Shown: positions 8,460 to 18,396, numbered from the stretch's first letter. The stretch is 53,319 nt of DNA from UBA12202 sp049595035 (GCA_049595035.1 JBMYKD010000013.1:1-53319), one strand, 5' to 3'. Translations and numbers: made by a program. Notes: a model not told the origin generated them from the letters alone.

Positions 8460-9215
8460 TTATTTTAAACTAGCCTGCCATAGGCCAAGGGCAAGGATTG
8501 CGGCTGTATCAGAACGCAAAATATGACTACCTAAAGATACCCCATGAATATTAGGTTGATCCAGCAAGAAACGCGTTTCTTCATCAGAAAATCCACCTTC
8601 AGGGCCAATCAGAATAATAGAAGGCCTGCTTGTTTTCCGGTATTCTAAAAAAGATAACATATGGGCACCCGTATCATCGGCCTGAGATTCATTGCAGAAA
8701 ATTATATCCTGAGTGCCATACCGATTGCAAAAATCATGTAGCTTACATGGTTCCATCAGATCAGGCACCGACATGCGTTCACATTGTTCGGCTGCTTCGG
8801 TCATGATGAGATTCAATCGTTTTTGATTAATCTGCGGTGATTGCGTAAATGCCGTCAGAATGGGGGCCAGGGTTGTGACGCCTAATTCGGTGGCCTTTTC
8901 TATCATGGCTTCCATGCGCTGGCGGCGGATAGGGGCAAATGCTAATGTCACTGCCGGGTTTAATTCTGGTTCAACCAGTGGTGATCTGATCTGGTCATGT
9001 AATGTAAGAGTGATCTTTTTCCGGCTAATGAATGTAATCTGCGCCAGAAATTCACCATCTTTTTCGTTGAACACCCTAACTTCTGCCCCGTCTTTCTGTC
9101 GAAGGACAGATATGAGATAATGCGTCTGGTTTTCATCAGGGTCAAGGATACCGCCAGATTGGAGCTGCCCCGAATGAATAGGTATATATAGCCGTTGGGT
9201 CTTTCGCGAAGTCAT
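8460..9215 (-). CDS. rsmE: 16S rRNA (uracil-1498-N3)-methyltransferase
   Basis: SPOUT-class methyltransferase that methylates U1498 of 16S rRNA in the decoding region, using S-adenosylmethionine. The 251-residue protein has an N-terminal PUA-like domain and a C-terminal trefoil-knot domain. The knot carries the family motif IGPEGGFSDEE near residue 205 and a closing LGSHILRSDTAAILAL near 230. The MEKATELGV-type motif appears as EAMIEKATELGVTTLAPI. It starts the rsmE-gshA-MFS transcription unit, divergent from ubiA across 187 bp where I see no other gene. Confidence 0.93.
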   Translation of the reverse strand: MTSRKTQRLYIPIHSGQLQSGGILDPDENQTHYLISVLRQKDGAEVRVFNEKDGEFLAQITFISRKKITLTLHDQIRSPLVEPELNPAVTLAFAPIRRQRMEAMIEKATELGVTTLAPILTAFTQSPQINQKRLNLIMTEAAEQCERMSVPDLMEPCKLHDFCNRYGTQDIIFCNESQADDTGAHMLSFLEYRKTSRPSIILIGPEGGFSDEETRFLLDQPNIHGVSLGSHILRSDTAAILALGLWQASLK

Positions 9216-9402
9216 ATTGACTGATTACCCATCACCATGATCAGACGCAACCTAAATATCATCCTTGTAATCATCTTATCAAAATCCCGTGCCTGTTTCT
9301 TCCTGAGCATGGGCAGGTGTCATGGTCATGTATTAGCATTACTGATTTCCATTCTATCCCGAAGGGCTTGTCACCTGCCGCGGCATATCATAAAACCAGA
9401 AC

Positions 9403-10356
9403 ATGCCAAAAACACCTGACCATAAATCATCTAGCGATATCAAACCTTTTGAACACGGGCTCTGGCGCATATTGCCATCATGGGCGCGTGATATGCTTAT
9501 CCTGATGCGGATTGACCGCCCTATTGGCTGGTGGCTGTTACTTCTGCCCGGCTGGATCATTATGCCTGTTGCTGCCCGGCTTTATGATATTCCTCCGGTC
9601 AGACTGATCTGGCTGATGGGATTATTCCTCATCGGGGCGGTGATCATGCGCGGGGCAGGCTGTATTATCAATGATATCTGGGATCGTGACATTGATCCCA
9701 AAGTCGCCAGAACAAGCACCCGTCCTATTGCTGATGGCCGTATTACGGTATTCGCCGCCCTGATGATGCTGGCTGTGCTTGGCGTTGCCGGATTAGCCGT
9801 ATTAATTCAACTGCCAGCCAAAGCCATCATCACCGGATGTGCGGCTCTACCCCTTATTGTTATCTACCCCCTAGCTAAGCGGTTTACCGGATTTCCTCAA
9901 ATCGTTCTGGGATTAACCTTTGCCTGGGGGGTGTTGCTGGGCTGGACCGCATTTAATATCTGGCCAGATATGCGCGTTATATGGCTTTATTCAGCAATGG
10001 TATTATGGACATTTGGCTATGATACGATATACGCAACACAGGATATGGCAGATGATATAAAGATAGGCATCGGTTCATCCGCACTTAGTCTGCGCACGCG
10101 TATCAAAGCTTCTGTCGGATGTGTTTATGCGCTTGTTGTTATCGATCTGATCTGTTTTGCCATGGTCGTTAATGCAGGCTGGGGGATGGCATGGGCGATT
10201 GCGATCACCGCATTACATTTTTTCTGGCAAATCAGATGCTTTGATGAAAATAATCCGGTTATGGCGGGGCATTTATTCCGCCGCAACCGTGATGTTGGCC
10301 TGATTCTTACCGCTGGCGCATGTATCGATTATGCCATGGCGTATGGAATGGTTTAA
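9403..10356 (+). CDS. ubiA: 4-hydroxybenzoate polyprenyltransferase
   Basis: Attaches the polyprenyl tail to 4-hydroxybenzoate, the second step of ubiquinone synthesis, in the inner membrane. The 317-residue protein is a UbiA-superfamily enzyme. The first Asp-rich motif is NDIWDRDIDPKVARTSTRP at residues 90-108, and the second (ATQDMADDIKIG) lies near 210. About eight or nine hydrophobic helices are present. The ribosome-binding site is weak. Divergence from rsmE-gshA is typical of alphaproteobacteria. Ubiquinone also depends on coq7 at 34.0 kb. Confidence 0.94.
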   Translation: MPKTPDHKSSSDIKPFEHGLWRILPSWARDMLILMRIDRPIGWWLLLLPGWIIMPVAARLYDIPPVRLIWLMGLFLIGAVIMRGAGCIINDIWDRDIDPKVARTSTRPIADGRITVFAALMMLAVLGVAGLAVLIQLPAKAIITGCAALPLIVIYPLAKRFTGFPQIVLGLTFAWGVLLGWTAFNIWPDMRVIWLYSAMVLWTFGYDTIYATQDMADDIKIGIGSSALSLRTRIKASVGCVYALVVIDLICFAMVVNAGWGMAWAIAITALHFFWQIRCFDENNPVMAGHLFRRNRDVGLILTAGACIDYAMAYGMV

Positions 10357-10380
10357 CTGATCATTCGCCCCAAGATTACT

Positions 10381-11343
10381 CTAGATCAGGCCAGTTGTTT
10401 CATCCAGACCAAGAACAATATTCAAATTCTGAACCGCTGCCCCGGATGCCCCTTTGCCCAGATTATCCAGCCGCACCACCATAAGAGCGGTCGTATCTGG
10501 CCGCTGTTCCGGATAAAAAATATGGATATCCATACGGTTTGACCCAACCATATCATGCATTCCCAGAAAACCACGATCATTCATGGCTGCCTGATCATTA
10601 GGGGCATGAATGGTTATAAATGGTTCATCCCGATAATGCTGGCCAAGCGCTGTATAGATATCTGTTATGCTGATCTGCTTACCCATCTGATCAAGATGAA
10701 GCGGTAACATGACCATCATTCCGGCATAGAAATCCCCAACCATCGGCGTGAATATTGGTGGCTTATTCACGCCCCCATGCATCATGACTTCTGGTAAATG
10801 CTTATGATTCAGATTAAGAGCATAGGCAAAATGATGCGGCGTATCCACCGCATCCGCATGATCACCCATATAGGATATCAAAGCTTTACCCCCGCCACTA
10901 TATCCACTCACCGCTGATATGGATAAACCAGCATCTGGCGATAACAGTTTTTGTTCTGTTAGGGGTCTGATCATGGCAATCATGGCTGAAGCATAGCATC
11001 CCACATTGGCAATATGACGCCCTGCCCCAATACGGTCACGTTGACCGGCAGTCAGTTCAGGAAAGCCATAAACCCAGCCATCAGCCGTACGATGCGCTGT
11101 TGAGGCATCAATGATGCGGCAATTCAGCCCTGATGCCATTTCCACCGCTTCAACCGCGCTATCATCAGGAAGGCAGAGAATGGTAGCATCTGCCGCCGCC
11201 ATAGCATCATGGCGCATGGCCGGGTTTTTGCGATCAGCCTCACCTAGCTGGATTAATTCCGTTTCAGGATGCTGCAGGAGCCTGTCGCGCACCTGTAATC
11301 CGGTTGTGCCAGCTTCACCATCTATGAAAATTTTGTAACTCAT
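10381..11343 (-). CDS. argC: N-acetyl-gamma-glutamyl-phosphate reductase, short (type 2) form
   Basis: Third step of arginine synthesis: NADPH-dependent reduction of N-acetylglutamyl phosphate to the semialdehyde. The 320-residue length and overall pattern match type 2 ArgC rather than the roughly 350-residue type 1. It has an N-terminal GEAGTTGLQV nucleotide-binding loop at 9-18, catalytic Cys116 in NVGCYASA, and SAVSGYSGGGK near 143-153. It stands alone, convergent with ubiA (24-bp gap) and divergent from pmbA. Confidence 0.94.
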   Translation of the reverse strand: MSYKIFIDGEAGTTGLQVRDRLLQHPETELIQLGEADRKNPAMRHDAMAAADATILCLPDDSAVEAVEMASGLNCRIIDASTAHRTADGWVYGFPELTAGQRDRIGAGRHIANVGCYASAMIAMIRPLTEQKLLSPDAGLSISAVSGYSGGGKALISYMGDHADAVDTPHHFAYALNLNHKHLPEVMMHGGVNKPPIFTPMVGDFYAGMMVMLPLHLDQMGKQISITDIYTALGQHYRDEPFITIHAPNDQAAMNDRGFLGMHDMVGSNRMDIHIFYPEQRPDTTALMVVRLDNLGKGASGAAVQNLNIVLGLDETTGLI

Positions 11344-11396
11344 AGTTTTTCATACTGCCAGAACAGTTGCGGAGCAAGTCATTATCGGTTAATCAC

Positions 11397-12740
11397 ATGA
11401 TCATGAGTATTGATCTTGAACATATTATGTCCATGCTTCTGGATAAAGCCAGAACACATGGCGCTGATACCGCTGATGCGGTTGTTGCTGGCGGCGTATC
11501 CGAAGAAGTATCTGTCCGTCTGGGTAAACTGGAATCCATCGAACGATCGGAAGACCGGAATATCGGCTTGCGGGTGTTTGTTGATGGCCGTAACGCCATT
11601 ATTTCAACCGCCAGCGTTGATGCAGAAAGCATTGATGAGCTAGCCGCCCGTGCCGTTGCTATGGCCCGCCTTGCCCCGCAAGACCCCTATGCCGGATGTG
11701 CAGATGCCCATTTACTGGCGACAGATATCCCCGATCTTGATCTGATGGATAGGACGGTACCATCTAGCGACACACTCAAAGACCTTGCTTTTGCGGTTGA
11801 GGATGCAGCGCAATCTGTCAAAGGGATTACCAATTCCGAAGGCGGCAATGCGTCTTATGGCACTTCAGCCATGATGCTAGCCACCACTAACGGGTTTTCG
11901 GCCAGTTATGAACGCAGCGGCTATGGCATATCAACCGTTGCCCTTGCCGAACATGACGGCAAAATGGAACGCGATTATGATTATAGTTCTGCTGTCCATT
12001 TTGAAGACCTGAAATCACCTGAAGACATAGGCTTGCGCGCGGCTAGCCGCACGTTATCCCGTCTTGATGCCCGCAAAGTCAAAACCGGTGATTTTCCTGT
12101 CATTTATGATCAGCGCGTATCCAGTAGCATTAGTGGTCATCTTGCCAGTGCCATAAATGGAGCATCCATTGCCCGTGGCACCAGCTTCCTCAAAGATCGT
12201 ATGGGGGAACAGATTACTAATGCCGCCATCACAATGACAGATGATCCCCTGCGCCCCCGTGGTGCCGGCTCATCCGGATTTGACGGCGAAGGATTGGCCA
12301 GAAGACAACGCATCATGATAGAAAATGGCATCTTAAAGGGCTGGTTTCTTGATCTGGCTAGCGCAAGACAATTAGGGTTAGAGCCCACAGGCAACGCCAG
12401 CCGTGGAACCGGTTCTCCCCCATCACCATCAACTAGTAACTGGATCATGACAGCGGGCGACGTCAGCCGTGATGAATTGATTGCCGATATTAATGAAGGC
12501 TTTCTGGTGACAGAATTGATAGGATCGTCGGTCAGTCTGATCACTGGTGATTATAGCCGTGGGGCTTCTGGTTTCTGGATTGAAAACGGGAAGATAGCTT
12601 ATCCGGTGACTGAAGGCACTATTGCCGGCAATCTCAAGGATATGCTGATGACTATCACACCGGCAGATGATCTGGATTTCACGCGGTCAAATATCACCCC
12701 TAGCTTGCGCATTGATGGAATGACCGTCGCCGGTGGTTAA
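11397..12740 (+). CDS. pmbA: Metalloprotease subunit TldE/PmbA
   Basis: Non-catalytic partner of TldD in the TldD/E peptidase. It shares the PmbA/TldD fold but lacks the HExxxH motif, as expected for TldE. Conserved stretches include RLGKLESIERSEDRNIGLRV near residue 40-60 and SSGFDGEGLARR near 300. A longer reading frame begins with TTG at 11367, but I prefer ATG 11397 (447 aa) or ATG 11403 because the family N-terminus aligns there; no clear ribosome-binding site decides. The downstream phosphatase gene begins right at its stop, so the two are probably co-transcribed. Confidence 0.93.
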   Translation: MIMSIDLEHIMSMLLDKARTHGADTADAVVAGGVSEEVSVRLGKLESIERSEDRNIGLRVFVDGRNAIISTASVDAESIDELAARAVAMARLAPQDPYAGCADAHLLATDIPDLDLMDRTVPSSDTLKDLAFAVEDAAQSVKGITNSEGGNASYGTSAMMLATTNGFSASYERSGYGISTVALAEHDGKMERDYDYSSAVHFEDLKSPEDIGLRAASRTLSRLDARKVKTGDFPVIYDQRVSSSISGHLASAINGASIARGTSFLKDRMGEQITNAAITMTDDPLRPRGAGSSGFDGEGLARRQRIMIENGILKGWFLDLASARQLGLEPTGNASRGTGSPPSPSTSNWIMTAGDVSRDELIADINEGFLVTELIGSSVSLITGDYSRGASGFWIENGKIAYPVTEGTIAGNLKDMLMTITPADDLDFTRSNITPSLRIDGMTVAGG

Positions 12741-12744
12741 ACCT

Positions 12745-13392
12745 ATGACCCTATCTGAAAGAAAACAGATATCTAACTGGACTGAGCTGATGCTGAAGGA
12801 TCATGGAATCTTGCGGTTATGCTGGCATAATCTGTATCAAATTTCACATGAAGCGTGGCGGAGCAATCAACCTACACCCGGGCGTGTTGCCACTGCCGCC
12901 AGAAACGGCATCAAAACAATTATCAATTTGCGCGGGCCGCGGGATGATGGTGGCTGGCGGTTAGAACATGAAGCCTGTCAGCAACACGGCCTGACACTAG
13001 TAGATTTTACCATCCGGTCAAGGGCAGTACCAGATGCCAAGAATATTCACGAGGCCAGAGAATTATTTGAAACGGTGGAATATCCTATCCTGATGCACTG
13101 CAAATCCGGAGCCGACCGGGCTGGTATCATGGCCGCGCTATATCTTCTGCTTCGGCAATCCGCATGTCTGGATGAAGCCGCCAAACAACTGTCATTTAAA
13201 TATCTGCATGTCCGGCAAGCTAAAACCGGCCTGCTGGATGCGTTTCTGGAAACATACCGGCCGTTTGAAGCTCAGGGTGTTTCATTTATGGATTGGGTGG
13301 ATCATCATCTTGATACGGCGGAAATTACCAGCAAGTTTCAATCAAAACACTGGGCAAACCGGCTCATTGATTCCATTTTACGCCGGGAATAA
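12745..13392 (+). CDS. Dual-specificity/tyrosine phosphatase-like protein
   Basis: A 215-residue protein with the cysteine-phosphatase loop HCKSGADRAG; the CX5R nucleophile is Cys119 and the Arg is Arg125 (counted from the ATG at 12745). A WPD-like general acid region could lie around DFTIRSRAVPD (about residue 87-97). A GTG at 12733 would overlap the pmbA stop; the ATG starts 4 bp after it. The substrate is unknown: it could be a phosphoprotein, phosphoinositide or cell-envelope phosphate. The position between pmbA and a convergent MsbA-type exporter next to lipid A genes makes an envelope substrate possible but unproven. Confidence 0.8.
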   Translation: MTLSERKQISNWTELMLKDHGILRLCWHNLYQISHEAWRSNQPTPGRVATAARNGIKTIINLRGPRDDGGWRLEHEACQQHGLTLVDFTIRSRAVPDAKNIHEARELFETVEYPILMHCKSGADRAGIMAALYLLLRQSACLDEAAKQLSFKYLHVRQAKTGLLDAFLETYRPFEAQGVSFMDWVDHHLDTAEITSKFQSKHWANRLIDSILRRE

Positions 13393-13419
13393 TGCCCTGT
13401 TGAAGGGATATGTTTTCTT

Positions 13420-15177
13420 TTAATAAAAATGCTGGCTTTGATAGAGGTTTGCATAGACCCCGCCCTTAGCAAGCAGATGCTCATGATTGCCCTGCTCAAC
13501 AATCTTGCCCCCATCAATGACAAGGATGTGATCCGCGTGACGCACTGTTGCCAGACGGTGGGCGACAATAACCGTTGTTCGTCCTTTGGCCAGTATCTGC
13601 ATGGCGTTCTGAATCTGTTCTTCGGTCACTGAATCCAGTGCGCTTGTTGGTTCATCCAGCAACAGAATGGGGGCATTGCGTAACATGGCTCTGGCAATGG
13701 CAATACGTTGCCTTTGACCACCAGACAGACGGCTACCTTCTTCACCAACCATCGTATCATAGCCATCTGGCAATGCTGTAATAAATGTATCTGCCGCCGC
13801 CGCTTTTGCGGCTTTCTGAATATCTTCCTGATTGGCATCTAACCGGCCAAAGGCAATGTTATTTGCTACCGTGTCATTGAATAAAAGACTATCCTGACTA
13901 ACCAGTGCCATTGACGCCCGCAAGTCAGATAGATCAAGATGCCGCAAATTATGGTCATCCAGTGTGATGTTGCCTTCGGTCGGATCATATAGACGCGGGA
14001 TCAGATTGATAATGGTGCTTTTGCCGCCACCACTAGGGCCAACCAGTGCCAGTGTTTGTCCCGGTTCCACCGAAAAAGTAATATCAGATAGCGTGATGTC
14101 TTCGGCATATTGGAAACTGACCGATTCGAAACTGATCCGGCCTTTTATCTGGTCAAGCACCTCTGGTTGTTCTGGTGATGAAACATGACTTGGCGTATCC
14201 AGCAGGATGTAAAGCCGGGCTAGCGCGGCGCCTGCTTCTTGCAAAATGGTGTTCAACGTACCAATAGCCCGAACAGGCTGTGCCAGCATCAGAAGTGCGG
14301 TAATAAAACCGGCAACATGACCGATATCAAGGCTTCCACTTAATACGCGCCATCCGGCAAACCCGACAATTCCGGCAATGGCAATACCGCCAAGCACTTC
14401 AAGAATGGGATCAATCTTTGCCCGACCAAATGCCAGAATACGCTGGCTCTGGAATAGCAGATCAAACATGCGGCCTGTTCTTGATCTTTCGTAGTCTTCA
14501 AGCCCATAGGCGCGAATCATGCGGCCACCTTTCATGGTTTCATTCAATGTTGATGTCGTCTGCCCCAGATGTTCCTGCCATTCGCGTGAACCATGACGCT
14601 GACGGCGACCAATCCTGATGATGGGTTGCATGGCCAGCGGATAGATGCCCAACACAATCAGGGTTAGCATCCAGTCAAACGAAATTAGCACCCCGATTAA
14701 AACAATAATAGTCAAACTATCCTTAATCAGATTATTGATCAGCCGCACCAATGCTTCACGAATGATATTCACGTCATTTGTCATCCGGCTTACAAAAGTG
14801 CCTGATGGTTGCGACATGATATCGCCTAAATCTGCCATGATCACATGACTGGCAATCTGTTTCTGAATATGGCGTGTGACCAGAAGAGACAGAACGGCCA
14901 GTTGCTTTGCCAGACCATACATTGCCGCTGAACGAATGGCCGCAATGCCTATAATCAGGGCCGGTATTTGCCAGATCAGATTATGACTAGCCTCATTTAA
15001 TCCGTTGAATACATATCCAATCAATACCGGATACGCACCCGAAAGCGCCGAAATCATCATCATGAAAACGAATATCAGTATCAACCGGCCAATATGCTGA
15101 CGCACCCAATCACGCCACAAGCGCCGAAATAATGACCATGTGGTATGCTGTTCGGATTGATTTTCTGTTTTAGTCAT
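13420..15177 (-). CDS. msbA: ABC exporter with fused membrane and ATPase domains, MsbA-like
   Basis: A 585-residue half-transporter with six helices (about residues 20-320) followed by an ATPase. Walker A is GPSGGGKST near 380, the signature is LSGGQRQR near 487, Walker B is ILLLDEPTSALD near 505, and the switch His is in VAHRL. Organisation and length match MsbA, which flips core-lipid A across the inner membrane. The neighbouring lipid A/Kdo genes, divergent from it, support that substrate. Other lipid or drug exporters share the architecture, so the symbol is a contextual assignment. Confidence 0.8.
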   Translation of the reverse strand: MTKTENQSEQHTTWSLFRRLWRDWVRQHIGRLILIFVFMMMISALSGAYPVLIGYVFNGLNEASHNLIWQIPALIIGIAAIRSAAMYGLAKQLAVLSLLVTRHIQKQIASHVIMADLGDIMSQPSGTFVSRMTNDVNIIREALVRLINNLIKDSLTIIVLIGVLISFDWMLTLIVLGIYPLAMQPIIRIGRRQRHGSREWQEHLGQTTSTLNETMKGGRMIRAYGLEDYERSRTGRMFDLLFQSQRILAFGRAKIDPILEVLGGIAIAGIVGFAGWRVLSGSLDIGHVAGFITALLMLAQPVRAIGTLNTILQEAGAALARLYILLDTPSHVSSPEQPEVLDQIKGRISFESVSFQYAEDITLSDITFSVEPGQTLALVGPSGGGKSTIINLIPRLYDPTEGNITLDDHNLRHLDLSDLRASMALVSQDSLLFNDTVANNIAFGRLDANQEDIQKAAKAAAADTFITALPDGYDTMVGEEGSRLSGGQRQRIAIARAMLRNAPILLLDEPTSALDSVTEEQIQNAMQILAKGRTTVIVAHRLATVRHADHILVIDGGKIVEQGNHEHLLAKGGVYANLYQSQHFY

Positions 15178-15380
15178 AACACCTTGATAGGCTATCTGGT
15201 GGCATAGAACAACATGAAAGCAGATGATATTATCCTGAATATTCCAAATATCATCCCTATCTGACCCTGATCTGGTGCGAAAATAACTGGATTATCATGG
15301 ACGGAATGTGGCAAATATGAACAACAAGGCATTCGGAAATAATATATGACAGCCTTGCTATGTGGACAGGATGATCGCTT

Positions 15381-16085
15381 ATGATCAAATCGGTTTTGAA
15401 AAGCCATTTTATGATAACCACTCTGGGAATAATCTCCGGCATCTATTTTACTTTGCTGGCCCGGACAATGCGCTGGCAAAAACTGGAAGGCCACGGATTA
15501 TCCGGACAGATTGATCCAGCAGGTGGTATCATTGCCTTATGGCATTGCCGCCTTATTGGTTTTCCCTATATTCATGGCTGGCGGTTACGTCCCTATGGGC
15601 TGGTATCTAAAAGCCGCGATGGGCAGATGATTGCCATATATTGCATGTTAAATGGGGTTCGCATCATTCATGGTTCATCAAATAAAGGTGGTTTTCAGGC
15701 CTATATGCAGATGCGGCGACTGTTAAAATCAGATGCTTTTGTCACAATTACCCCAGACGGCCCAAGAGGCCCTGCCCGTCTGGCAACAGCATCCGCCATT
15801 CATCTTGCCGCTTCTAGTGGCAAGCCCATCATCCCATTTAGCTATTCTGCGGCGCCGGTAAAGCGTAGCAACAGCTGGGATCGGTTAATGATACCAAAAT
15901 GGTTCGGGCGTGGCGTCTATGCGTTTGGTGATCCCATTTATGTCACATCAAACCCTAGTGAGGCTGAAGTAGAAAGCGCAAGACTGGCCCTTGAAGACGC
16001 TATCAATACCGTTACTGCCAGAGTAGATGCCGCTTTCAACTACCAACCCGATCATATCCCCCATCGTTATGGAAAAGCAAAATAA
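15381..16085 (+). CDS. Lysophospholipid acyltransferase-superfamily protein (DUF374)
   Basis: A 234-residue protein with an N-terminal hydrophobic anchor (about residues 10-28) and the DUF374 signature. ALWHCRLIGFPY near 52-63 supplies the acyltransferase-type His, SKSRDGQMIA follows near 76, and TPDGPRGPARLA lies near residue 127-138. DUF374 proteins are routinely found next to waaA in alphaproteobacteria, and an acyl transfer role in lipid A or phospholipid synthesis is presumed. It starts the DUF374-waaA-lpxK-lpxL operon, with AGGA 9 bp before the ATG. Its stop overlaps the waaA start (TAATG). Confidence 0.85.
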   Translation: MIKSVLKSHFMITTLGIISGIYFTLLARTMRWQKLEGHGLSGQIDPAGGIIALWHCRLIGFPYIHGWRLRPYGLVSKSRDGQMIAIYCMLNGVRIIHGSSNKGGFQAYMQMRRLLKSDAFVTITPDGPRGPARLATASAIHLAASSGKPIIPFSYSAAPVKRSNSWDRLMIPKWFGRGVYAFGDPIYVTSNPSEAEVESARLALEDAINTVTARVDAAFNYQPDHIPHRYGKAK

Positions 16086-17404
16086 TGATAATGATCCGAC
16101 TATATGCGGGGTTATGGGTGATAATCTTGCCATTCATTCGGCTCTGGCTTGGCTGGCGCATCAGCAAGGGCAAGGAACGCCGCGACCGCCTGCCCGAACG
16201 ATATGGCAAAGCCAGTGACAGACGACCAGATGGAAAGCTGGTATGGTTTCATGCCGCTAGTGTGGGGGAAGCTGTTTCCGCGTTATCATTAGCCAGAACG
16301 TTGTTTGACAAACAACCGGATATCCATGTTCTGATTACATCTGGCACGATAACATCCGCCCAGATGATTACAGATGCCAAAGCGAATACGCCACATGCCG
16401 CAAGGCTATTTCATCAGATGCAACCACTGGATGCCCCGCATGTCATTCGGCGTTTTCTTAATCACTGGCGACCAGATATCCTGCTATCTCTGGAAAGCGA
16501 TCTATGGCCAATGATGATTTATCAAAGCCATCAGCGCGGCATTCCGGTCATGATGGCATCTGCACAAATCTCACATGCTTCCTTGCGCCGCTGGAAACGA
16601 TTCAGCCGAACAACAAGAAAGATCATATTTTCCGCTATCACGCGCATTGAAGCCATTGATAACGAACAGGCAGACCGGTTCCGGCAAATCATTGAACCAG
16701 GCTGGACAGAGATTAGTGTTAGTGGATCACTAAAAGCCACCGCACCGCCACTCGCAATTGATCATAACATGGTCAATCTGCTGTCGAAAATGGCAAATGA
16801 CCGGACTGTTATTCTGCTGGCTTCCAGTCATCCGGGCGAAGACGAGATTGTCATTGAGGCTGTTGAGGCTATTCAGCAAAGCGAAGCTATCCTGCTTATC
16901 CTGACACCACGGCATATCGAACGGGGAAAAGCCATTCAAGCCATGTTATTAGGGCGCGATATACCTGCCTTTCTTTTAAGCCAGAACACATGGCCGGATA
17001 GCATGGCTGATAAAAAGAATATGCATGTCTGTGTTGCTGATATCATGGGGCAAATGGGCAGTTTTTATTCTGTCGCCGATATTATCATTATGGGCGGTGG
17101 TTTTTTGCCGCTAGGTGGTCATAATCCCATGGAACCAGCGGCCTTGGGGAAAGGCGTGATCAGTGGCAGTCATGTCGATAAAAATATATCTATCTTTAAA
17201 CGGCTAGATCATTTTGGCGGGGTCATATGGGCTGATAACACTAATGATTTAACTCAGGCCATGCTTACGCTGATGACCGCACCAACCCGACTACAGCATC
17301 TGAATTCTGGCGCATTATCAGCCTATCAATCTTTTACAGAACAAAGCCATGCCGTTGCCGATCATGTGCTAAGATTGATAGCATCCCCAAAGGAGCCAGC
17401 ATGA
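16085..17404 (+). CDS. waaA: 3-deoxy-D-manno-octulosonic acid (Kdo) transferase
   Basis: Adds Kdo from CMP-Kdo to lipid IVA to begin the LPS inner core, at the cytoplasmic face of the inner membrane. The 439-residue GT30 protein has an N-terminal membrane anchor and the family motifs WFHAASVGEA (about 51-60) and VLITSGTITSA (about 83). The C-terminal nucleotide-sugar half contains GGGFLPLGGHNPMEPAALGKGV near 338-359. It overlaps the upstream acyltransferase by 1 bp and lpxK by 4 bp (ATGA), so translation is probably coupled. Confidence 0.95.
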   Translation: MIMIRLYAGLWVIILPFIRLWLGWRISKGKERRDRLPERYGKASDRRPDGKLVWFHAASVGEAVSALSLARTLFDKQPDIHVLITSGTITSAQMITDAKANTPHAARLFHQMQPLDAPHVIRRFLNHWRPDILLSLESDLWPMMIYQSHQRGIPVMMASAQISHASLRRWKRFSRTTRKIIFSAITRIEAIDNEQADRFRQIIEPGWTEISVSGSLKATAPPLAIDHNMVNLLSKMANDRTVILLASSHPGEDEIVIEAVEAIQQSEAILLILTPRHIERGKAIQAMLLGRDIPAFLLSQNTWPDSMADKKNMHVCVADIMGQMGSFYSVADIIIMGGGFLPLGGHNPMEPAALGKGVISGSHVDKNISIFKRLDHFGGVIWADNTNDLTQAMLTLMTAPTRLQHLNSGALSAYQSFTEQSHAVADHVLRLIASPKEPA

Positions 17405-18396
17405 TAACAACGCCATCTTTCTGGTATCACCGTAGCATCACCGGATATATCATCATGATGCTATTATGGCCATTGAGCATATTATGGCGATTAGTCAGTT
17501 ATTATCGCCGCCTATGGACAAGACCGGTTCAGCTTGCTTTACCTGTGATCTGTATTGGCAATCTGACTGCTGGCGGTACGGGAAAGACGCCATTAGTCCG
17601 GCAGTTCGCGTTGACAGCAACTGCATCCGGATTAAACCCTGTCATATTAAGCAAAGGCTATGGCGGCAAAGAAAAAGGCCCCATGATAGTAAGCCCTGAA
17701 AGCCCGTCTGATATGGTGGGGGACGAACCACTGGAGCTGAGTGGTATATGCCCTGTTGTCATTGCCAAAAGCCGCAAAGCAGGAGCCAGATGGATAACCG
17801 AACATATGACCGCTGATGTGATCATCATGGATGACGGCTTTCAGAATCCAGCTATCAGGCCTGATTATGGCATTCTGGTTTTTGATGGCAAGCGCGGCAT
17901 TGGTAATGGCCAGATCATCCCGGTCGGGCCCATGCGTGAAAGATTGCGTTATGGACTCCATCGCGCCAGCCATGTGGTTATCATTGGTGATGATGCCCAG
18001 GGGTTAACCCGGGTCATAAAAACAATCAAACCAGACATGCCTGTTATTTCAGCACATAAACGATTTGATCAAACAGCATGGGAGGCAATGCCAAAAACCC
18101 ATCTGGTTGCCTTTGCCGGTATTGGTCATCCGGATGCGTTTTTTTCCATGATCACACAACAAGGCGGCAAAATGGTTCAGCACATGGCATTTCCGGATCA
18201 TCATCAATATACTGATACGGATTGGGAACATATTGTTGCAACAGCATCACATAACAAGGCTAGGCTGGTCACCACAATGAAAGATTATATGCGGCTTGAT
18301 CCGAAACAGCGTCAGCATGTTACGCCCCTGCCGCTGATGCTTGATATCAACAAGACATGGATCAACACGATTTTTAACGAGTGTCGCCATGATTAG
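17401..18396 (+). CDS. lpxK: Tetraacyldisaccharide 4'-kinase
   Basis: Phosphorylates the 4' position of the lipid A disaccharide to give lipid IVA. The 331-residue protein has an N-terminal membrane-associated helix and the family P-loop GNLTAGGTGKTPLV at about residues 52-65. DDGFQNPAIRPD near 144-155 holds the conserved Asp pair and HxxQ-like region. It overlaps waaA by 4 bp and lpxL by 8 bp. The order waaA-lpxK puts product before substrate in the pathway, as is common in this group. Confidence 0.95.
   Translation: MITTPSFWYHRSITGYIIMMLLWPLSILWRLVSYYRRLWTRPVQLALPVICIGNLTAGGTGKTPLVRQFALTATASGLNPVILSKGYGGKEKGPMIVSPESPSDMVGDEPLELSGICPVVIAKSRKAGARWITEHMTADVIIMDDGFQNPAIRPDYGILVFDGKRGIGNGQIIPVGPMRERLRYGLHRASHVVIIGDDAQGLTRVIKTIKPDMPVISAHKRFDQTAWEAMPKTHLVAFAGIGHPDAFFSMITQQGGKMVQHMAFPDHHQYTDTDWEHIVATASHNKARLVTTMKDYMRLDPKQRQHVTPLPLMLDINKTWINTIFNECRHD

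Noticed and set aside
9237..9419. 60-codon frame between rsmE and ubiA
   Set aside because: Basic and Cys/His-scattered composition with no family resemblance, overlapping the ubiA start; no convincing ribosome-binding site.
13393..13435. Possible terminator CCCT-GTTGA-AGGG with a T-rich tail between the phosphatase and msbA
   Set aside because: The stem is only 4 bp and the T tract is interrupted; too weak to call.
15192..15494. Minus-strand 100-codon frame across the msbA/DUF374 gap
   Set aside because: It overlaps the start of the DUF374 gene and has no conserved features; the 203-bp gap more likely holds divergent promoters, though I could not place them confidently.
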